Positions 48,403 to 57,450 of a stretch of 64,000 nt of DNA are shown here, one piece after another (position 1 is the first letter of the stretch; every line of letters begins with the position of its first letter). A program made the translations under genes and the position numbers. The notes under the pieces were generated by a model. That model worked only from the letters and a program-made list of their open reading frames with translations. It made no database searches and was not told where the DNA came from. The stretch lies in assembly GCF_000421525.1 (NCBI RefSeq), contig NZ_ATXE01000003.1, forward strand, positions 370,052 to 434,051, read 5' to 3'. The DNA comes from Aestuariimicrobium kwangyangense DSM 21549. GTDB taxonomy: Bacteria > Actinomycetota > Actinomycetes > Propionibacteriales > Propionibacteriaceae.

Positions 48403-49230
48403 TCACTTGATCTTGTCGATGGCCTCGACCCAGGACTGCTCGGTGGGTTCGAGCACGCGCCACCAATCGGTGTCCTCGCCCTTCTCGTTCTTCACCTTGG
48501 GGCTCTTGCCGTTGACCGAGTACTGCGGGGTGGAGCCCTGCCACGTGGTGCGGGCCTTCGACTCCTCGTCGCGGACGGCCTGCGCCGTGGCCTTGTCGTC
48601 GTAGCACTTCTGGTAAGCGGTCAGCTTCGCACCCGTGATCCCGGCCGCGGTGGGGTAGGTCACCCGCAACTGCTCGTCGGTGAAGCCGGTGCCCTCGGCG
48701 GGCTGGTTGGCGTAGACCGCGTCGTGGAAGGCGCCGAAGGAGCCCGCGATGTCGGCGCAGAACGAGGCCCGCGCGGCGCGCTCGGAGGAGTCGTTGCGCA
48801 GGTTCGTGTCGAGGAAGGTCAGCACCCGGTACTCGAGCTTGAGCTTGCCGTCGGCGGCCAACTTGTTGACCGTCGCGCCGAAGTAGTCGTTGGCGCTCTT
48901 GCAGGCCGGGCACTGGAAGTCGAGGTACACCGAGAGGGTGGGCACGTCACCGGTGACCTGCGGGTTCACCACGATGCCCGAGCCGTCAGCGTTGAGGTGC
49001 GGCGGCTTCACCTGGGACGCGGCCTCCCTCGCGGCGATGTCACGCTTGTTCTGGCGGTCGTTGTAGATGACGACACCGACGGTGGCCACGATGGCGATCA
49101 GCATGAAGCCAGCGACGGCGTAGAGGATCCGCATCCGGGTGCGAGCCCGCTTGGCGTCGGCCAATTGCTGGGCGCGCAGTTGTTCGCGACGGGTCTGGTC
49201 TGCGCGAGCGCTGGAGGTGTTCTTGCTCAA
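48403..49230 (-). CDS. Membrane-anchored DsbA-like thiol-disulfide protein (copy 2)
   Basis: The 275-residue paralogue of the adjacent protein has the same plan: basic start, one transmembrane helix (about 35-57; YAVAGFMLIAIVATVGVVIY), CPAC in VYLDFQCPACKSAN, and the cis-Pro region GSTPQYSVNGKSP. The extra cysteine pair (SFCAD, QKCYDD) is also kept. The start is TTG with GGAGAGA upstream, unusual in this window. It and copy 1 are in tandem with 53 bp between them and probably arose by duplication. It is divergent from folC across 160 bp. Confidence 0.87.
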   Translation of the reverse strand: MSKNTSSARADQTRREQLRAQQLADAKRARTRMRILYAVAGFMLIAIVATVGVVIYNDRQNKRDIAAREAASQVKPPHLNADGSGIVVNPQVTGDVPTLSVYLDFQCPACKSANDYFGATVNKLAADGKLKLEYRVLTFLDTNLRNDSSERAARASFCADIAGSFGAFHDAVYANQPAEGTGFTDEQLRVTYPTAAGITGAKLTAYQKCYDDKATAQAVRDEESKARTTWQGSTPQYSVNGKSPKVKNEKGEDTDWWRVLEPTEQSWVEAIDKIK

Positions 49231-49390
49231 CGATCTGCTCTCTCCGGAATCGGCGGGTCGTGGGGGCGGTGGTCGTCACGCCAACTTGGTTGAGCCTTGA
49301 ACGACCGGTGCTGGCCATGAGTCTACGGGGCGTCGCGAAGCGGATCCTCGGCGGGCACGCGTTCGGGTGCGTGCCAGTAGGCTGGACGAG

Positions 49391-50821
49391 ATGAACGAAC
49401 AGCAGCACCAGGCCATCGTCGAGGCGCTCTACGCCCGCTGGCCCGAGCACCGGATCGCCCCTTCGCTGGGACGCATGCGCGCCATCTGCGACCTGATGGG
49501 CAACCCCGAACGGTGCGCTCCCGTCATCCAGATCACCGGGACGAACGGCAAGGGCTCCACGGCGGCCATGATCGACGCCCTGCTGCGGTCCGCCGGTCTG
49601 CGCACGGGCCGGATGGCCTCCCCGCACCTGCAGGACGTGACCGAGCGGGTGCTGATCGACGGCGAGCCCATGGCCGTCGACGACTTCGACGAGCTGTACA
49701 CCGAACTGGCGCCCCTGATCGAGATCGTCGACTCCCAACTCATCGACGGCGTCAGGATGACCGCCTTCGAGATCTACACCGCCCTCGGGTTCGCGGCCTT
49801 CGCCGATGCCCCCGTCGACGTGATGATCCTCGAGGTGGGCATGGGTGGTTCCTGGGACGCCACCAACGTCGCCGACGCCAAGGTTGCCGTCATCACCCCC
49901 ATCGACCTCGACCACACCCACATCCTCGGTTCCACGACCGTCGAGATCGCTCGCGAGAAGGCGGGCATCATCAAGGCCGGTGCCATCGCGGTGATGGCCG
50001 GACAGAGCCCCGAGGTCGCCCAGGTGTTGCTCGACCGGTGCTCCCAGGTGGGTGCGCAGCCCGTGCTCGAGGGGCCAGGCTTCGGACTGCTGCAACGGGA
50101 GGTCGCCCTGGGTGGACAGGTCATCAGGATCGAGACGGCCGACGGCCCGCTAGGTGACCTGCACCTGCCGCTCCACGGCCTGCACATGGCCAGCAATGCC
50201 GCCCTGGCCGTGGCCGCCGCGGAGGCCCTGTTCGGCGCCAAGGGTTTGAGCCCTGACGTGATCGCCGATGGTCTGGCGGCCACGGCCATCCCCGCACGGA
50301 TGGAGGTCGTGCACCGGGAACCGACGGTCGTGCTCGACACCGCCCACAACCCCCATGGGGTACGCGCGACCCTGGCGGCCACCCAGGAGGCCTTCGGCTT
50401 CGATCCTCTGATCGGGGTCGTGGCGATGATGCGCGACAAGGACTCCGCCGGGGTGCTCGACCTGTTCGCCGAGCTCATGGACCGGGTCGTCGTGACGACG
50501 GTGCAGTCGACCACCCGAGCCCTCAGCCCCGACGAACTGGCCGATCTCGCCGAGGACGCCTTCGGCCCCGGCCGGGTCGAGCAGCGGGACAGCATGGTCG
50601 ACGCCCTCGACCGGGCCATCCAACTGGCCGACGAGGCGGGGGAGGGCGCGGGGATCCTGGTGGTCGGCTCGTTCATCGCGGCCGGCGAGGCACGCGACCA
50701 CCTGATCGGACGAGGCCCGGCCACCGGCCTGACGAACCCCTTGGCCGGTGCCACCACCCGGGAGTGGGACTTCTCGGACTTCGACTCACCCGAGGGCGAG
50801 CCCGGAGAGGTCATCTCGTGA
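49391..50821 (+). CDS. folC: Bifunctional folylpolyglutamate synthase / dihydrofolate synthase
   Basis: FolC adds glutamate to folates. The 476-residue protein has the P-loop GTNGKGST, ILEVGMGGSWDATN, the second nucleotide motif EKAGIIKAG, and DTAHNPHG opening the C-terminal domain. ATG at 49391 was chosen; TAGGCT seven bases upstream suggests a leaderless message. The folC-DUF4233-ndk order is typical of actinobacteria, normally next to valS as here, although two thioredoxin-like genes now separate them. Its stop overlaps the next start (GTGA). Confidence 0.95.
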   Translation: MNEQQHQAIVEALYARWPEHRIAPSLGRMRAICDLMGNPERCAPVIQITGTNGKGSTAAMIDALLRSAGLRTGRMASPHLQDVTERVLIDGEPMAVDDFDELYTELAPLIEIVDSQLIDGVRMTAFEIYTALGFAAFADAPVDVMILEVGMGGSWDATNVADAKVAVITPIDLDHTHILGSTTVEIAREKAGIIKAGAIAVMAGQSPEVAQVLLDRCSQVGAQPVLEGPGFGLLQREVALGGQVIRIETADGPLGDLHLPLHGLHMASNAALAVAAAEALFGAKGLSPDVIADGLAATAIPARMEVVHREPTVVLDTAHNPHGVRATLAATQEAFGFDPLIGVVAMMRDKDSAGVLDLFAELMDRVVVTTVQSTTRALSPDELADLAEDAFGPGRVEQRDSMVDALDRAIQLADEAGEGAGILVVGSFIAAGEARDHLIGRGPATGLTNPLAGATTREWDFSDFDSPEGEPGEVIS

Positions 50822-51177
50822 GGGCGCTGCGGCTCGCGCCGACCAACCCGATGAACCGGGCGCTCCTCTCGGCGCTGGTCTTCGAGGTGATCGTGTTCGG
50901 TCTCGGGATTCCAGGGATGCTGCTGCTCGACCGGGTGCCGGTGGGGCTCGCGGTCGCCACCACGACGGTGGCCATGGTGCTGGCCCTCGCCGCCGCCGCC
51001 ACGCTACGGCGTCCGGTCGGCCACCCGTTGGGCTGGCTGGCGCAACTGGCCGGCCTGTCGCTGGGCTTCCTCACCCCGATGATGTTCGCCGCCAGTGGCA
51101 TCTTCGCGCTGGTCTGGGCCGGCTGTTTCGTCCTTGGCAAGAGGATCGAGAAGCAGGCCCCTCCCGACGCTCGCTAG
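50818..51177 (+). CDS. DUF4233 family membrane protein
   Basis: This 119-residue protein has four predicted membrane helices. It is conserved in actinobacteria between folC and ndk, which is where it lies here. Its function is unknown. GTG overlaps the folC stop by four bases, so it is co-translated with folC. Confidence 0.8.
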   Translation: MRALRLAPTNPMNRALLSALVFEVIVFGLGIPGMLLLDRVPVGLAVATTTVAMVLALAAAATLRRPVGHPLGWLAQLAGLSLGFLTPMMFAASGIFALVWAGCFVLGKRIEKQAPPDAR

Positions 51178-51186
51178 GGTGTGAGC

Positions 51187-51612
51187 ATGTCGAACGCCCA
51201 GCCGGTCGAGCGCACCCTGGTGCTGCTCAAGCCCGATGCAGTCGCCCGTGGGCTGACTGGTCAGATCCTTGCCCGATACGAGGCCAAGGGGCTCGTCATC
51301 GTCGCCCTCAAGCGCCTGCTCACCAGCCGTGAGACGGCCGCAGCCCACTACGCCGAACATGAGGGACGCGACTACTACCCCGCCCTCATCGACTTCATCA
51401 CCTCGGCGCCCCTGGTCGCGTTGGTGCTCGAGTCGGAGCGGGCCATCGAGATCGTGCGACTGCTGAACGGTTCGACCGATTCTGCCAAGGCCGCCCCGGG
51501 CACCATCCGCGGTGACCTGTCGGTCTTCCACAACAGGAACCTCGTGCACGCCTCGGACTCAGCCGAGAACGCAGCCCGTGAGATCGGCATCTGGTTCCCC
51601 GAAGAGGCGTGA
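51187..51612 (+). CDS. ndk: Nucleoside diphosphate kinase
   Basis: Ndk transfers the gamma phosphate between nucleotides. The 141-residue protein has LVLLKPDAVARGLTG, TIRGDLSV and the phospho-accepting histidine in NLVHASDS. ATG at 51187 is preferred to GTG at 51181 because TAGGGT at 51175-51180, which overlaps the previous stop codon, lies six bases upstream and points to a leaderless promoter at this start. Its stop overlaps the next ATG by one base. Confidence 0.96.
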   Translation: MSNAQPVERTLVLLKPDAVARGLTGQILARYEAKGLVIVALKRLLTSRETAAAHYAEHEGRDYYPALIDFITSAPLVALVLESERAIEIVRLLNGSTDSAKAAPGTIRGDLSVFHNRNLVHASDSAENAAREIGIWFPEEA

Positions 51613-52661
51613 TGGGTGAGCAGCACTGGTCGACCCAGCCTCCGCCCGTCCTGCTGAATCCCGCCTACCTCCCCGAGGGGGGATGGGCGCCGCCGCCCCC
51701 ACCCTCGTCCATGCCGGTGGTGCCGACCCGGTATCCCATGTTCTGGCGTACTCCGGCATGGTCGGTCTGGCGCCCGATCCTCGCGTTCATCGTCGGGTTC
51801 GGCTGCTTCCTGCTGCTGCAGGTGCTGGCGATGGTGGTGGCACTGGCCATCGACGTGGCCACCGGACGGATCGTCCTCAAGACCTATCTCGACGAACTGT
51901 CGAAGGGTCGGTTCTCGGTCACCCCGGTCTTCTTCCTCGCCAACAACGTCGCCCTGGGCCTGTCGATCCCCGTGGTGATGCTCATCAGCCGCTGGCTCTT
52001 CCGCCAACCCGGCCGCCATCTCGCCTCCGTCATCGGCAGGATCCGGTGGCGTTTCATGCTGGGCTATGCGGCCGCGATCAGCCTCCCGTGGCTGGTGATG
52101 ACCGGACTCGACCTGTGGTGGGGCCGGGCCGAGCTCTCCGTCACCACCGACACCTGGCTCCTGCTGGTCGGCATCCTGCTCACCACGCCGTTCCAGGCAG
52201 CGGGTGAGGAGTTCCTGTTCAGGGGAGGGGTGATGCGGACGTTCGCCAGCTTCGTCCGCCGGCCCGCGATCGGCATCCCGATCGGGGCGCTGGTGCAGGC
52301 CTTGCTGTTCATGGCTGCCCACGGCGCCGGGGATGCCTCGCTCAACGCCTACTACCTCTTCTTCGGGCTCGTCGCCGCCTGGCTGGTCTGGCGCACCGGA
52401 GGACTCGAGGCGGCCATAGCCGTGCACGTGGTCAACAACGTCACGAGCGAGCTGAGCATGCCGTTCACCGACATCAGCCACATGTTCGATCGTCAGGAGG
52501 GGGCGGCCAGCCTCGCCGACCTGTGGCCCGGCATGGTGTGCCTGGTGCTCGCCGTGGGCATCGCCGAGGTGTTCGTGCGGCGCCTGCGCCCGGCCGTGGT
52601 CGGCCCCGAGCAGGCGACCCGTCCCGTGCTCGAGCAGGCGGGACCTCGTCCGGCGCTGTGA
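51612..52661 (+). CDS. CPBP (CAAX-like) intramembrane metalloprotease
   Basis: The 349-residue protein has a proline-rich cytosolic start (about 1-50) and eight or so membrane helices. The three CPBP motifs are present: EEFLFRGG (glutamate pair and arginine), the second motif FMAAHG and the third HVVNNV. This is the Abi/CAAX prenyl protease-like fold. Targets are unknown; related proteins act on bacteriocins or membrane proteins. It is coupled to ndk by the TGATG overlap. Confidence 0.85.
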   Translation: MGEQHWSTQPPPVLLNPAYLPEGGWAPPPPPSSMPVVPTRYPMFWRTPAWSVWRPILAFIVGFGCFLLLQVLAMVVALAIDVATGRIVLKTYLDELSKGRFSVTPVFFLANNVALGLSIPVVMLISRWLFRQPGRHLASVIGRIRWRFMLGYAAAISLPWLVMTGLDLWWGRAELSVTTDTWLLLVGILLTTPFQAAGEEFLFRGGVMRTFASFVRRPAIGIPIGALVQALLFMAAHGAGDASLNAYYLFFGLVAAWLVWRTGGLEAAIAVHVVNNVTSELSMPFTDISHMFDRQEGAASLADLWPGMVCLVLAVGIAEVFVRRLRPAVVGPEQATRPVLEQAGPRPAL

Positions 52662-52695
52662 ACTTTCGGGCATCCCCCACGTAGAATCGGCCGGG

Positions 52696-54654
52696 ATGAA
52701 TGCACCCGAATCGCTCTTCCCTCGTCTGGAGCCCCTGCTGGCACAGGTCAGCAAGCCGATCCAGTACGTCGGAGGGGAACACAATAGCGTCCACAAGGAC
52801 TGGGACTGCGGCACGACCGTCGGCCAGCCCACGGTCCGGTGGGCGCTGATGTACCCCGACGCCTACGAGGTCGGTCAGCCCAATCAGGGCGTCGCCATCC
52901 TCTACGAGATCCTCAACGAGCGGGAGTGGATCCTGGCCGAGCGCACCTACGCCCTGTGGCCCGACCTGCAGGCCCTCATGCGTGCCCACGGTCTGCCGCA
53001 GTTCACCCTTGACCAGCACCGGCCGGTGCGTGCCTTCGACGTGTTCGGTGTCTCGTTCGCCACCGAACTGGGGTACACGAACATGGTCAATGCCCTCGAT
53101 CTCGCGGGCATCCCCATCCACTCGGACGAGCGCACCGACGACGACCCGATCGTCGTGGCCGGCGGCCACGCGGCGTTCAACCCCGAGCCGATCGCAGACT
53201 TCATCGACGTGGCCGTGGTCGGCGACGGAGAGGAGGCGTCGCTGCAGATCTCGGACATCATCCGGGAGTGGAAGGCAGAGGACCGTCCCGGTGGCCGTGA
53301 GGGGCTGTTGCTGCGCCTGGCAGCGACCGGCGCGTTCTACGTCCCCGCCTTCTACGACGTCAGTTATCTTCCCGACGGCCGCATCCAGCGGATCGCACCG
53401 AACCGCGAGGGGGTGCCCTTCCAGGTGCGCAAGCACACGCTGATGAACCTGGACGAGTGGCCCTACCCCAAGAAGCCCCTGGTGCCACTGGCCGAGACGG
53501 TGCACGAGCGGTACTCGGTCGAGATCTTCCGAGGCTGCACCCGCGGGTGCCGGTTCTGCCAGGCGGGCATGATCACACGTCCGGTCAGGGAACGCTCGAT
53601 CGAGACGATCGGCACCATGGTCGCCGAGGGCTTGCGCAACACCGGCCTCGAAGAGGTCGGTCTGTTGTCGCTCTCGAGCGCCGACCACTCCGAGATCGGG
53701 GAGGTCACCAAGCAGTTGGCCGACCGGTACGAGGGCACCAACGTGTCATTGTCACTGCCCTCGACCCGCGTGGATGCGTTCAACATCGACCTCGCCAACG
53801 AACTCTCGCGCAACGGACGCCGCTCCGGGCTCACGTTCGCACCCGAGGGTGGTTCGGAGCGGATGCGCAAGGTGATCAACAAGATGGTCTCCGAGGACGA
53901 CCTGATCGACACCGTGGCGACCGCCTTCGGCAACGGCTGGCGGCAGGTCAAGCTGTACTTCATGTGCGGCCTGCCCACCGAGACCGACGAGGACGTGGTG
54001 GCGATCGCCGACATGGCGGCGCGGGTGATCGAGACCGGACGCAAGGCCGCCGGGTCCCGCGACATCCGCTGCACCGTCTCGATCGGCGGTTTCGTGCCCA
54101 AGCCGCACACGCCGTTCCAATGGGCGGCGCAGGCCTCCCCCGAGACGATCGACCGGCGGCTGATGCTGTTGCGAGACAAGATCCGGGCCAACAAGCAGTA
54201 CGGGAAGGCCATCGGCCTGAGGTATCACGATGGCAAGCCCGGCCAGATCGAGGGGTTGCTGAGCCGGGGTGACCGACGCATCGGCAAGGTGATCGAGGAG
54301 GTCTGGCGCCAAGGCGGCCAGTTCGACGGGTGGAGTGAGCACTTCAGCCACGAGCGGTGGGCTGAAGCCTGCACGACCGCCCTCGAGGGCACCGGGGTCG
54401 ACCTGGCCTGGTACACGACGAGGGAGCGCGAGTACGACGAGGTGCTCCCATGGGACCACCTGGACTCGGGTCTCGACCGCGACTGGTTGTGGGAGGACTG
54501 GCAGGACGCCATCGACGAGGTCGAGGTCGATGACTGCCGCTGGACCCCCTGCTACGACTGCGGGGTGTGCCCCCAGATGTCGACCGAGATCCAGATCGGC
54601 CCCACCGGTCGTCAACTGCTGCCGCTGAGCGTGGCGGGCCGCGACCTCAGCTGA
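52696..54654 (+). CDS. TIGR03960-type B12-binding-domain radical SAM protein
   Basis: The 652-residue protein has an N-terminal cobalamin-binding-like domain and a radical SAM core. The [4Fe-4S] cluster motif CxxxCxxC is C281, C285, C288 in RGCTRGCRFCQAG. The C-terminus carries a conserved cysteine group (CYDCGVCPQM) that may hold a second cluster. The family is conserved with TIGR03936 (DUF2344) and linked to rne/rplU, but its reaction is not assigned here. TAGAAT eight bases before ATG suggests a leaderless start. Its partner lies 2.8 kb downstream, past three unrelated genes. Confidence 0.9.
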   Translation: MNAPESLFPRLEPLLAQVSKPIQYVGGEHNSVHKDWDCGTTVGQPTVRWALMYPDAYEVGQPNQGVAILYEILNEREWILAERTYALWPDLQALMRAHGLPQFTLDQHRPVRAFDVFGVSFATELGYTNMVNALDLAGIPIHSDERTDDDPIVVAGGHAAFNPEPIADFIDVAVVGDGEEASLQISDIIREWKAEDRPGGREGLLLRLAATGAFYVPAFYDVSYLPDGRIQRIAPNREGVPFQVRKHTLMNLDEWPYPKKPLVPLAETVHERYSVEIFRGCTRGCRFCQAGMITRPVRERSIETIGTMVAEGLRNTGLEEVGLLSLSSADHSEIGEVTKQLADRYEGTNVSLSLPSTRVDAFNIDLANELSRNGRRSGLTFAPEGGSERMRKVINKMVSEDDLIDTVATAFGNGWRQVKLYFMCGLPTETDEDVVAIADMAARVIETGRKAAGSRDIRCTVSIGGFVPKPHTPFQWAAQASPETIDRRLMLLRDKIRANKQYGKAIGLRYHDGKPGQIEGLLSRGDRRIGKVIEEVWRQGGQFDGWSEHFSHERWAEACTTALEGTGVDLAWYTTREREYDEVLPWDHLDSGLDRDWLWEDWQDAIDEVEVDDCRWTPCYDCGVCPQMSTEIQIGPTGRQLLPLSVAGRDLS

Positions 54655-54683
54655 CCGCTCCCGCTGCCCACGTCACCTCCCAG

Positions 54684-54705
54684 CTGGGGCTTGTGGCGGC
54701 CCCAG
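54684..54705 (+). terminator. Possible terminator after the radical SAM gene
   Basis: CTGGGGC (54684-54690) pairs with GCCCCAG (54699-54705) around an 8-nt loop, followed by TTCTC. The short stem and weak T tract make this uncertain. Confidence 0.4.
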
Positions 54706-54792
54706 TTCTCGCCGATGATGAGCAGGGGGTCAGCCCTGATCCCCGCCCAGACCCAGGCGTCGTCCGGGCCAGCGCGTCCAACGGGGGGAACC

Positions 54793-55653
54793 ATGTTCTA
54801 TCGTCTCGGGCTGGCCATCATCGGCGCCGTCCTCATGCTCACGAGCGGCCTCGCGCCCGTGTCGGCCAGTGCCGCCAGCTGGAACTCCGGATACGTCGCG
54901 CTCGGTGACTCCTTCGCAGCCGGTACCGGGGTGGGGGACGCCAGCGGTCCCTGCTTGGCTTCTTCCAGCGCCTACCCCGAACTGCTCAGTACCCGTGCCG
55001 TCTCGGTCGCCTGTTCGGGGGCCACCTCCGCTTCCCTGACCGCACAGATCGCAGCGGCGAACGACCTCTCGCCCGCCGCCAGTGACCAAGGCCAGCGAAC
55101 CCTGTTCCGGGCCCAGCAGGTCACCCTCACGCTCGGCGGCAACGACGTCGGTTGGTTGAGTGTCCTGCGCTCCTGTCTGGCCCCCAGTCCGTCCTGCGGT
55201 GCGGCGACCCAGGCCTCCGCGCTGGCCATCAGCAGTCAGCCCGCACGCACCGCGGCCGCCGTCCAGCAACTCCGGCTGGCCGCACCGCACGCCAGGATCC
55301 TTGTCACCGGGTACCCGAAGTTGTTCGACCCCGCAGCCGCGACCTGCACCGTCGCTCCCGGACTCGCCGTCCAGAGCGCGGCCCTCGCGCCCCTGGACCA
55401 GCTGGCGCTGGGCCTCAATCGGGCCATCGCAGCCGGCGTCACCGCAGCGGGTGACCCGAACGTGGAGTACGTCGACGTGACCGACGAGTTCGAGGGGCAC
55501 GGCCTGTGTCGAGGTGCCGACGCGTGGATCAACCCGCTGATCATCCTGGGGGTCGACCCAGTCACCTCGGCTCCGGTCATCTCGCCGGCCAGTTTCCATC
55601 CGAATGCCGCGGGGGAGCGCGCCTACGCAGACGCGCTGCGCCCCGCTCTCTGA
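54793..55653 (+). CDS. Secreted SGNH/GDSL-type esterase or lipase
   Basis: The 286-residue exported protein has a Sec signal peptide (about 1-27, cleavage after an AxA near VSASA). Block I with the nucleophile serine is ALGDSFAAG, block III with the oxyanion asparagine is LGGND, and block V with the catalytic histidine is SFHPNAAGE. Several cysteines could form disulfides, as in streptomycete secreted esterases. ATG at 54793 has a purine-rich GGGGGGAA upstream. The substrate is unknown. A strong hairpin follows. Confidence 0.87.
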   Translation: MFYRLGLAIIGAVLMLTSGLAPVSASAASWNSGYVALGDSFAAGTGVGDASGPCLASSSAYPELLSTRAVSVACSGATSASLTAQIAAANDLSPAASDQGQRTLFRAQQVTLTLGGNDVGWLSVLRSCLAPSPSCGAATQASALAISSQPARTAAAVQQLRLAAPHARILVTGYPKLFDPAAATCTVAPGLAVQSAALAPLDQLALGLNRAIAAGVTAAGDPNVEYVDVTDEFEGHGLCRGADAWINPLIILGVDPVTSAPVISPASFHPNAAGERAYADALRPAL

Positions 55654-55662
55654 GAGGTCGCC

Positions 55663-55693
55663 GTGTGCCTGGCCCCGACGGGGCCAGGCACAC
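55663..55693. terminator. Bidirectional hairpin between convergent genes
   Basis: A perfect 14-bp stem, GTGTGCCTGGCCCC (55663-55676) with GGGGCCAGGCACAC (55680-55693), has a GAC loop and sits between the convergent esterase and TPR genes. There is no T tract on either side. Confidence 0.75.
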
Positions 55694-55720
55694 CTGCTGA
55701 GCAGGATGCTGCGGGTCGGG

Positions 55721-56065
55721 TCAGCTGAACGAGCGGTACCCGGCCAGGTGTGACTCATCGCCGGTGAGCGCGGCGAGACGGCGCCTGATCGCAGCCGCCT
55801 CGTCGTGGCGCGACTGGCGCTCGAGGGTACGAGCCATCAGCAGCAGCGCGTAGTCGTTGGTCGGGTCCTCGTCCATGATCTGACGCAGCACCGCCTCGGC
55901 CTTCGGCAGAGAGGCCCGGTGGTAGTAGGAACGGGCCAGGTACTCACGGGCGTTGCGGTTGGTCGGGTCGGCTTCGAGCACCTTCTCGAATCGCTCGGCG
56001 GCGTTCTTGTAGTCGCGGCTGTCGAAGGCGTGGATGGCCATTTCGAGGGTGAGCAGGGTGAACAC
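55721..56065 (-). CDS. Small tetratricopeptide-repeat protein
   Basis: The 114-residue protein consists of about three TPR helix pairs: AIHAFDSRDYKNAAERFEK, then AREYLARSYYHRASLPKAEA, then ALLLMARTLERQSRHDEAA. It is probably a cytosolic scaffold; its partner is unknown. GTG start with GGGGGA upstream. It may be read through from the MFS gene, which ends 60 bp upstream on the same strand. Confidence 0.78.
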   Translation of the reverse strand: MFTLLTLEMAIHAFDSRDYKNAAERFEKVLEADPTNRNAREYLARSYYHRASLPKAEAVLRQIMDEDPTNDYALLLMARTLERQSRHDEAAAIRRRLAALTGDESHLAGYRSFS

Positions 56066-56125
56066 GGCGCGTCCCCCTTTCGATGTGTGACGCGTGTGCT
56101 GCCTGCAACGGGTGCGACCCTTCGG

Positions 56126-57364
56126 CTATTCCCCGGCGTGCGGGTGGGACGGTAGCTCGTCCTCGATGTCGCCGGAACCGACGACCAGGAAACCGGCCAC
56201 CGACATGGGCAGCAGCAGGGTTCCCAGCAGGGCCACCGGCCAGAACCAGCCGTGGGTGAGGTCGTGGACGATTCCGAGCGACAAGGGGCCCAGGATCGCG
56301 ATGCAGTAACCCACCGCCTGGGCGAAACCCGACAGGGCGGCGGTGCCCTCGGCGGTGCGGGCGCGCATGCCGAACAGGGCCAGGATCATCGGGAAACTGC
56401 TGGTCCCCAGAGCGATCAGTGCGGCCCACAACCAGGGCAGCGTCGCCGGGGCGAACAGCAGGCCCAGGTATCCGATGGCGCCCGAGCACACCACCAGCAC
56501 CAGAAGTCCCTTCGGACGAGGGTTGCGCCCCATGTAGGCGGGCCACAGGAAGGCCAGGGGGATCCCCAGACCGGTGGCGATGCCGAGCATGGCACCGGCG
56601 CCGGCCTGGGACAGCCCCGCAGCGATGTAGATCGAGGGCAGCCAGCCGAAGATCGAGTACGCCTGAGCCGACTGGAATCCGAAGAAGATGCCCAACAGCC
56701 AACCCAGGCGGGTGCGGGCCACGGCAGCGAGTGAGATCCCGCGCCCGGCATTTGCCCGTTGCTCGGCATGGTCCCGGTCGTGGGGGAGAGCGGGGAGCCA
56801 GGCCACCAGCGCCACCACGACCGGCACGCACCAGACCAGGAAGGCAGGGCGCCAGCCGCCGAGCGCCTCGCTCAGCGGTACGGTGAACGCGCTCGACACC
56901 GCGACACCGATCGACAAGGTCAACGAGTAGACGGCCGTCATCAGGCCCACGTGGCGTGAGAAGTGGCGGCGGACGACGCTGGGGGCGAGCACGTTGGCCA
57001 GCGCCATTCCGGCCAGCCCCACCGCTGAGAGGGCGAGGAAGCTGACCGGGTCCGACACCCGCGTGCGGGCGAGCGATCCGACCAGGATGGCCACCAGTCC
57101 CACCCCGATGATGCGGTGCACGCCGAACCGGCGGGCCAAGGCGGGCGCCACGGCCCCGATCACGGCGAAGCAGGCCGTGGGAAGACTGGTCAGGATTCCG
57201 GCAGTGGCCCCGGTCAGGTGCACATCGGCCTGCAACTGGGGCAGTACCGGCCCGACGGCCGAGGCCAGCGGGCGGAGGTTGAAAGCGAGCACGGCGATGG
57301 CGACCACCATGCCCGCGGAGGCGACCCACCGAGCTCGAACGGGGGATGGGGTGGGAGTGCTCAC
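56126..57364 (-). CDS. MFS transporter, CynX/NimT-like
   Basis: The 412-residue protein has twelve helices. Its N-terminus VVAIAVLAFNLRPLASAVGP and VVRRHFSRHVGLMTAVYSL resemble the CynX/NimT (cyanate or nitroimidazole-related) group. The substrate cannot be assigned. GTG start with TAGACT nine bases upstream. It is divergent from the TIGR03936 gene across 86 bp. Confidence 0.83.
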   Translation of the reverse strand: MSTPTPSPVRARWVASAGMVVAIAVLAFNLRPLASAVGPVLPQLQADVHLTGATAGILTSLPTACFAVIGAVAPALARRFGVHRIIGVGLVAILVGSLARTRVSDPVSFLALSAVGLAGMALANVLAPSVVRRHFSRHVGLMTAVYSLTLSIGVAVSSAFTVPLSEALGGWRPAFLVWCVPVVVALVAWLPALPHDRDHAEQRANAGRGISLAAVARTRLGWLLGIFFGFQSAQAYSIFGWLPSIYIAAGLSQAGAGAMLGIATGLGIPLAFLWPAYMGRNPRPKGLLVLVVCSGAIGYLGLLFAPATLPWLWAALIALGTSSFPMILALFGMRARTAEGTAALSGFAQAVGYCIAILGPLSLGIVHDLTHGWFWPVALLGTLLLPMSVAGFLVVGSGDIEDELPSHPHAGE

Positions 57365-57450
57365 AGTTGCCGGAGTCTACCTGCGCGCCCCCCTCCGCAG
57401 CCCCGGCTCGTGGCGGGTGCGCCCTGGTGCCTGTGGTTCAATGTCGCCTG

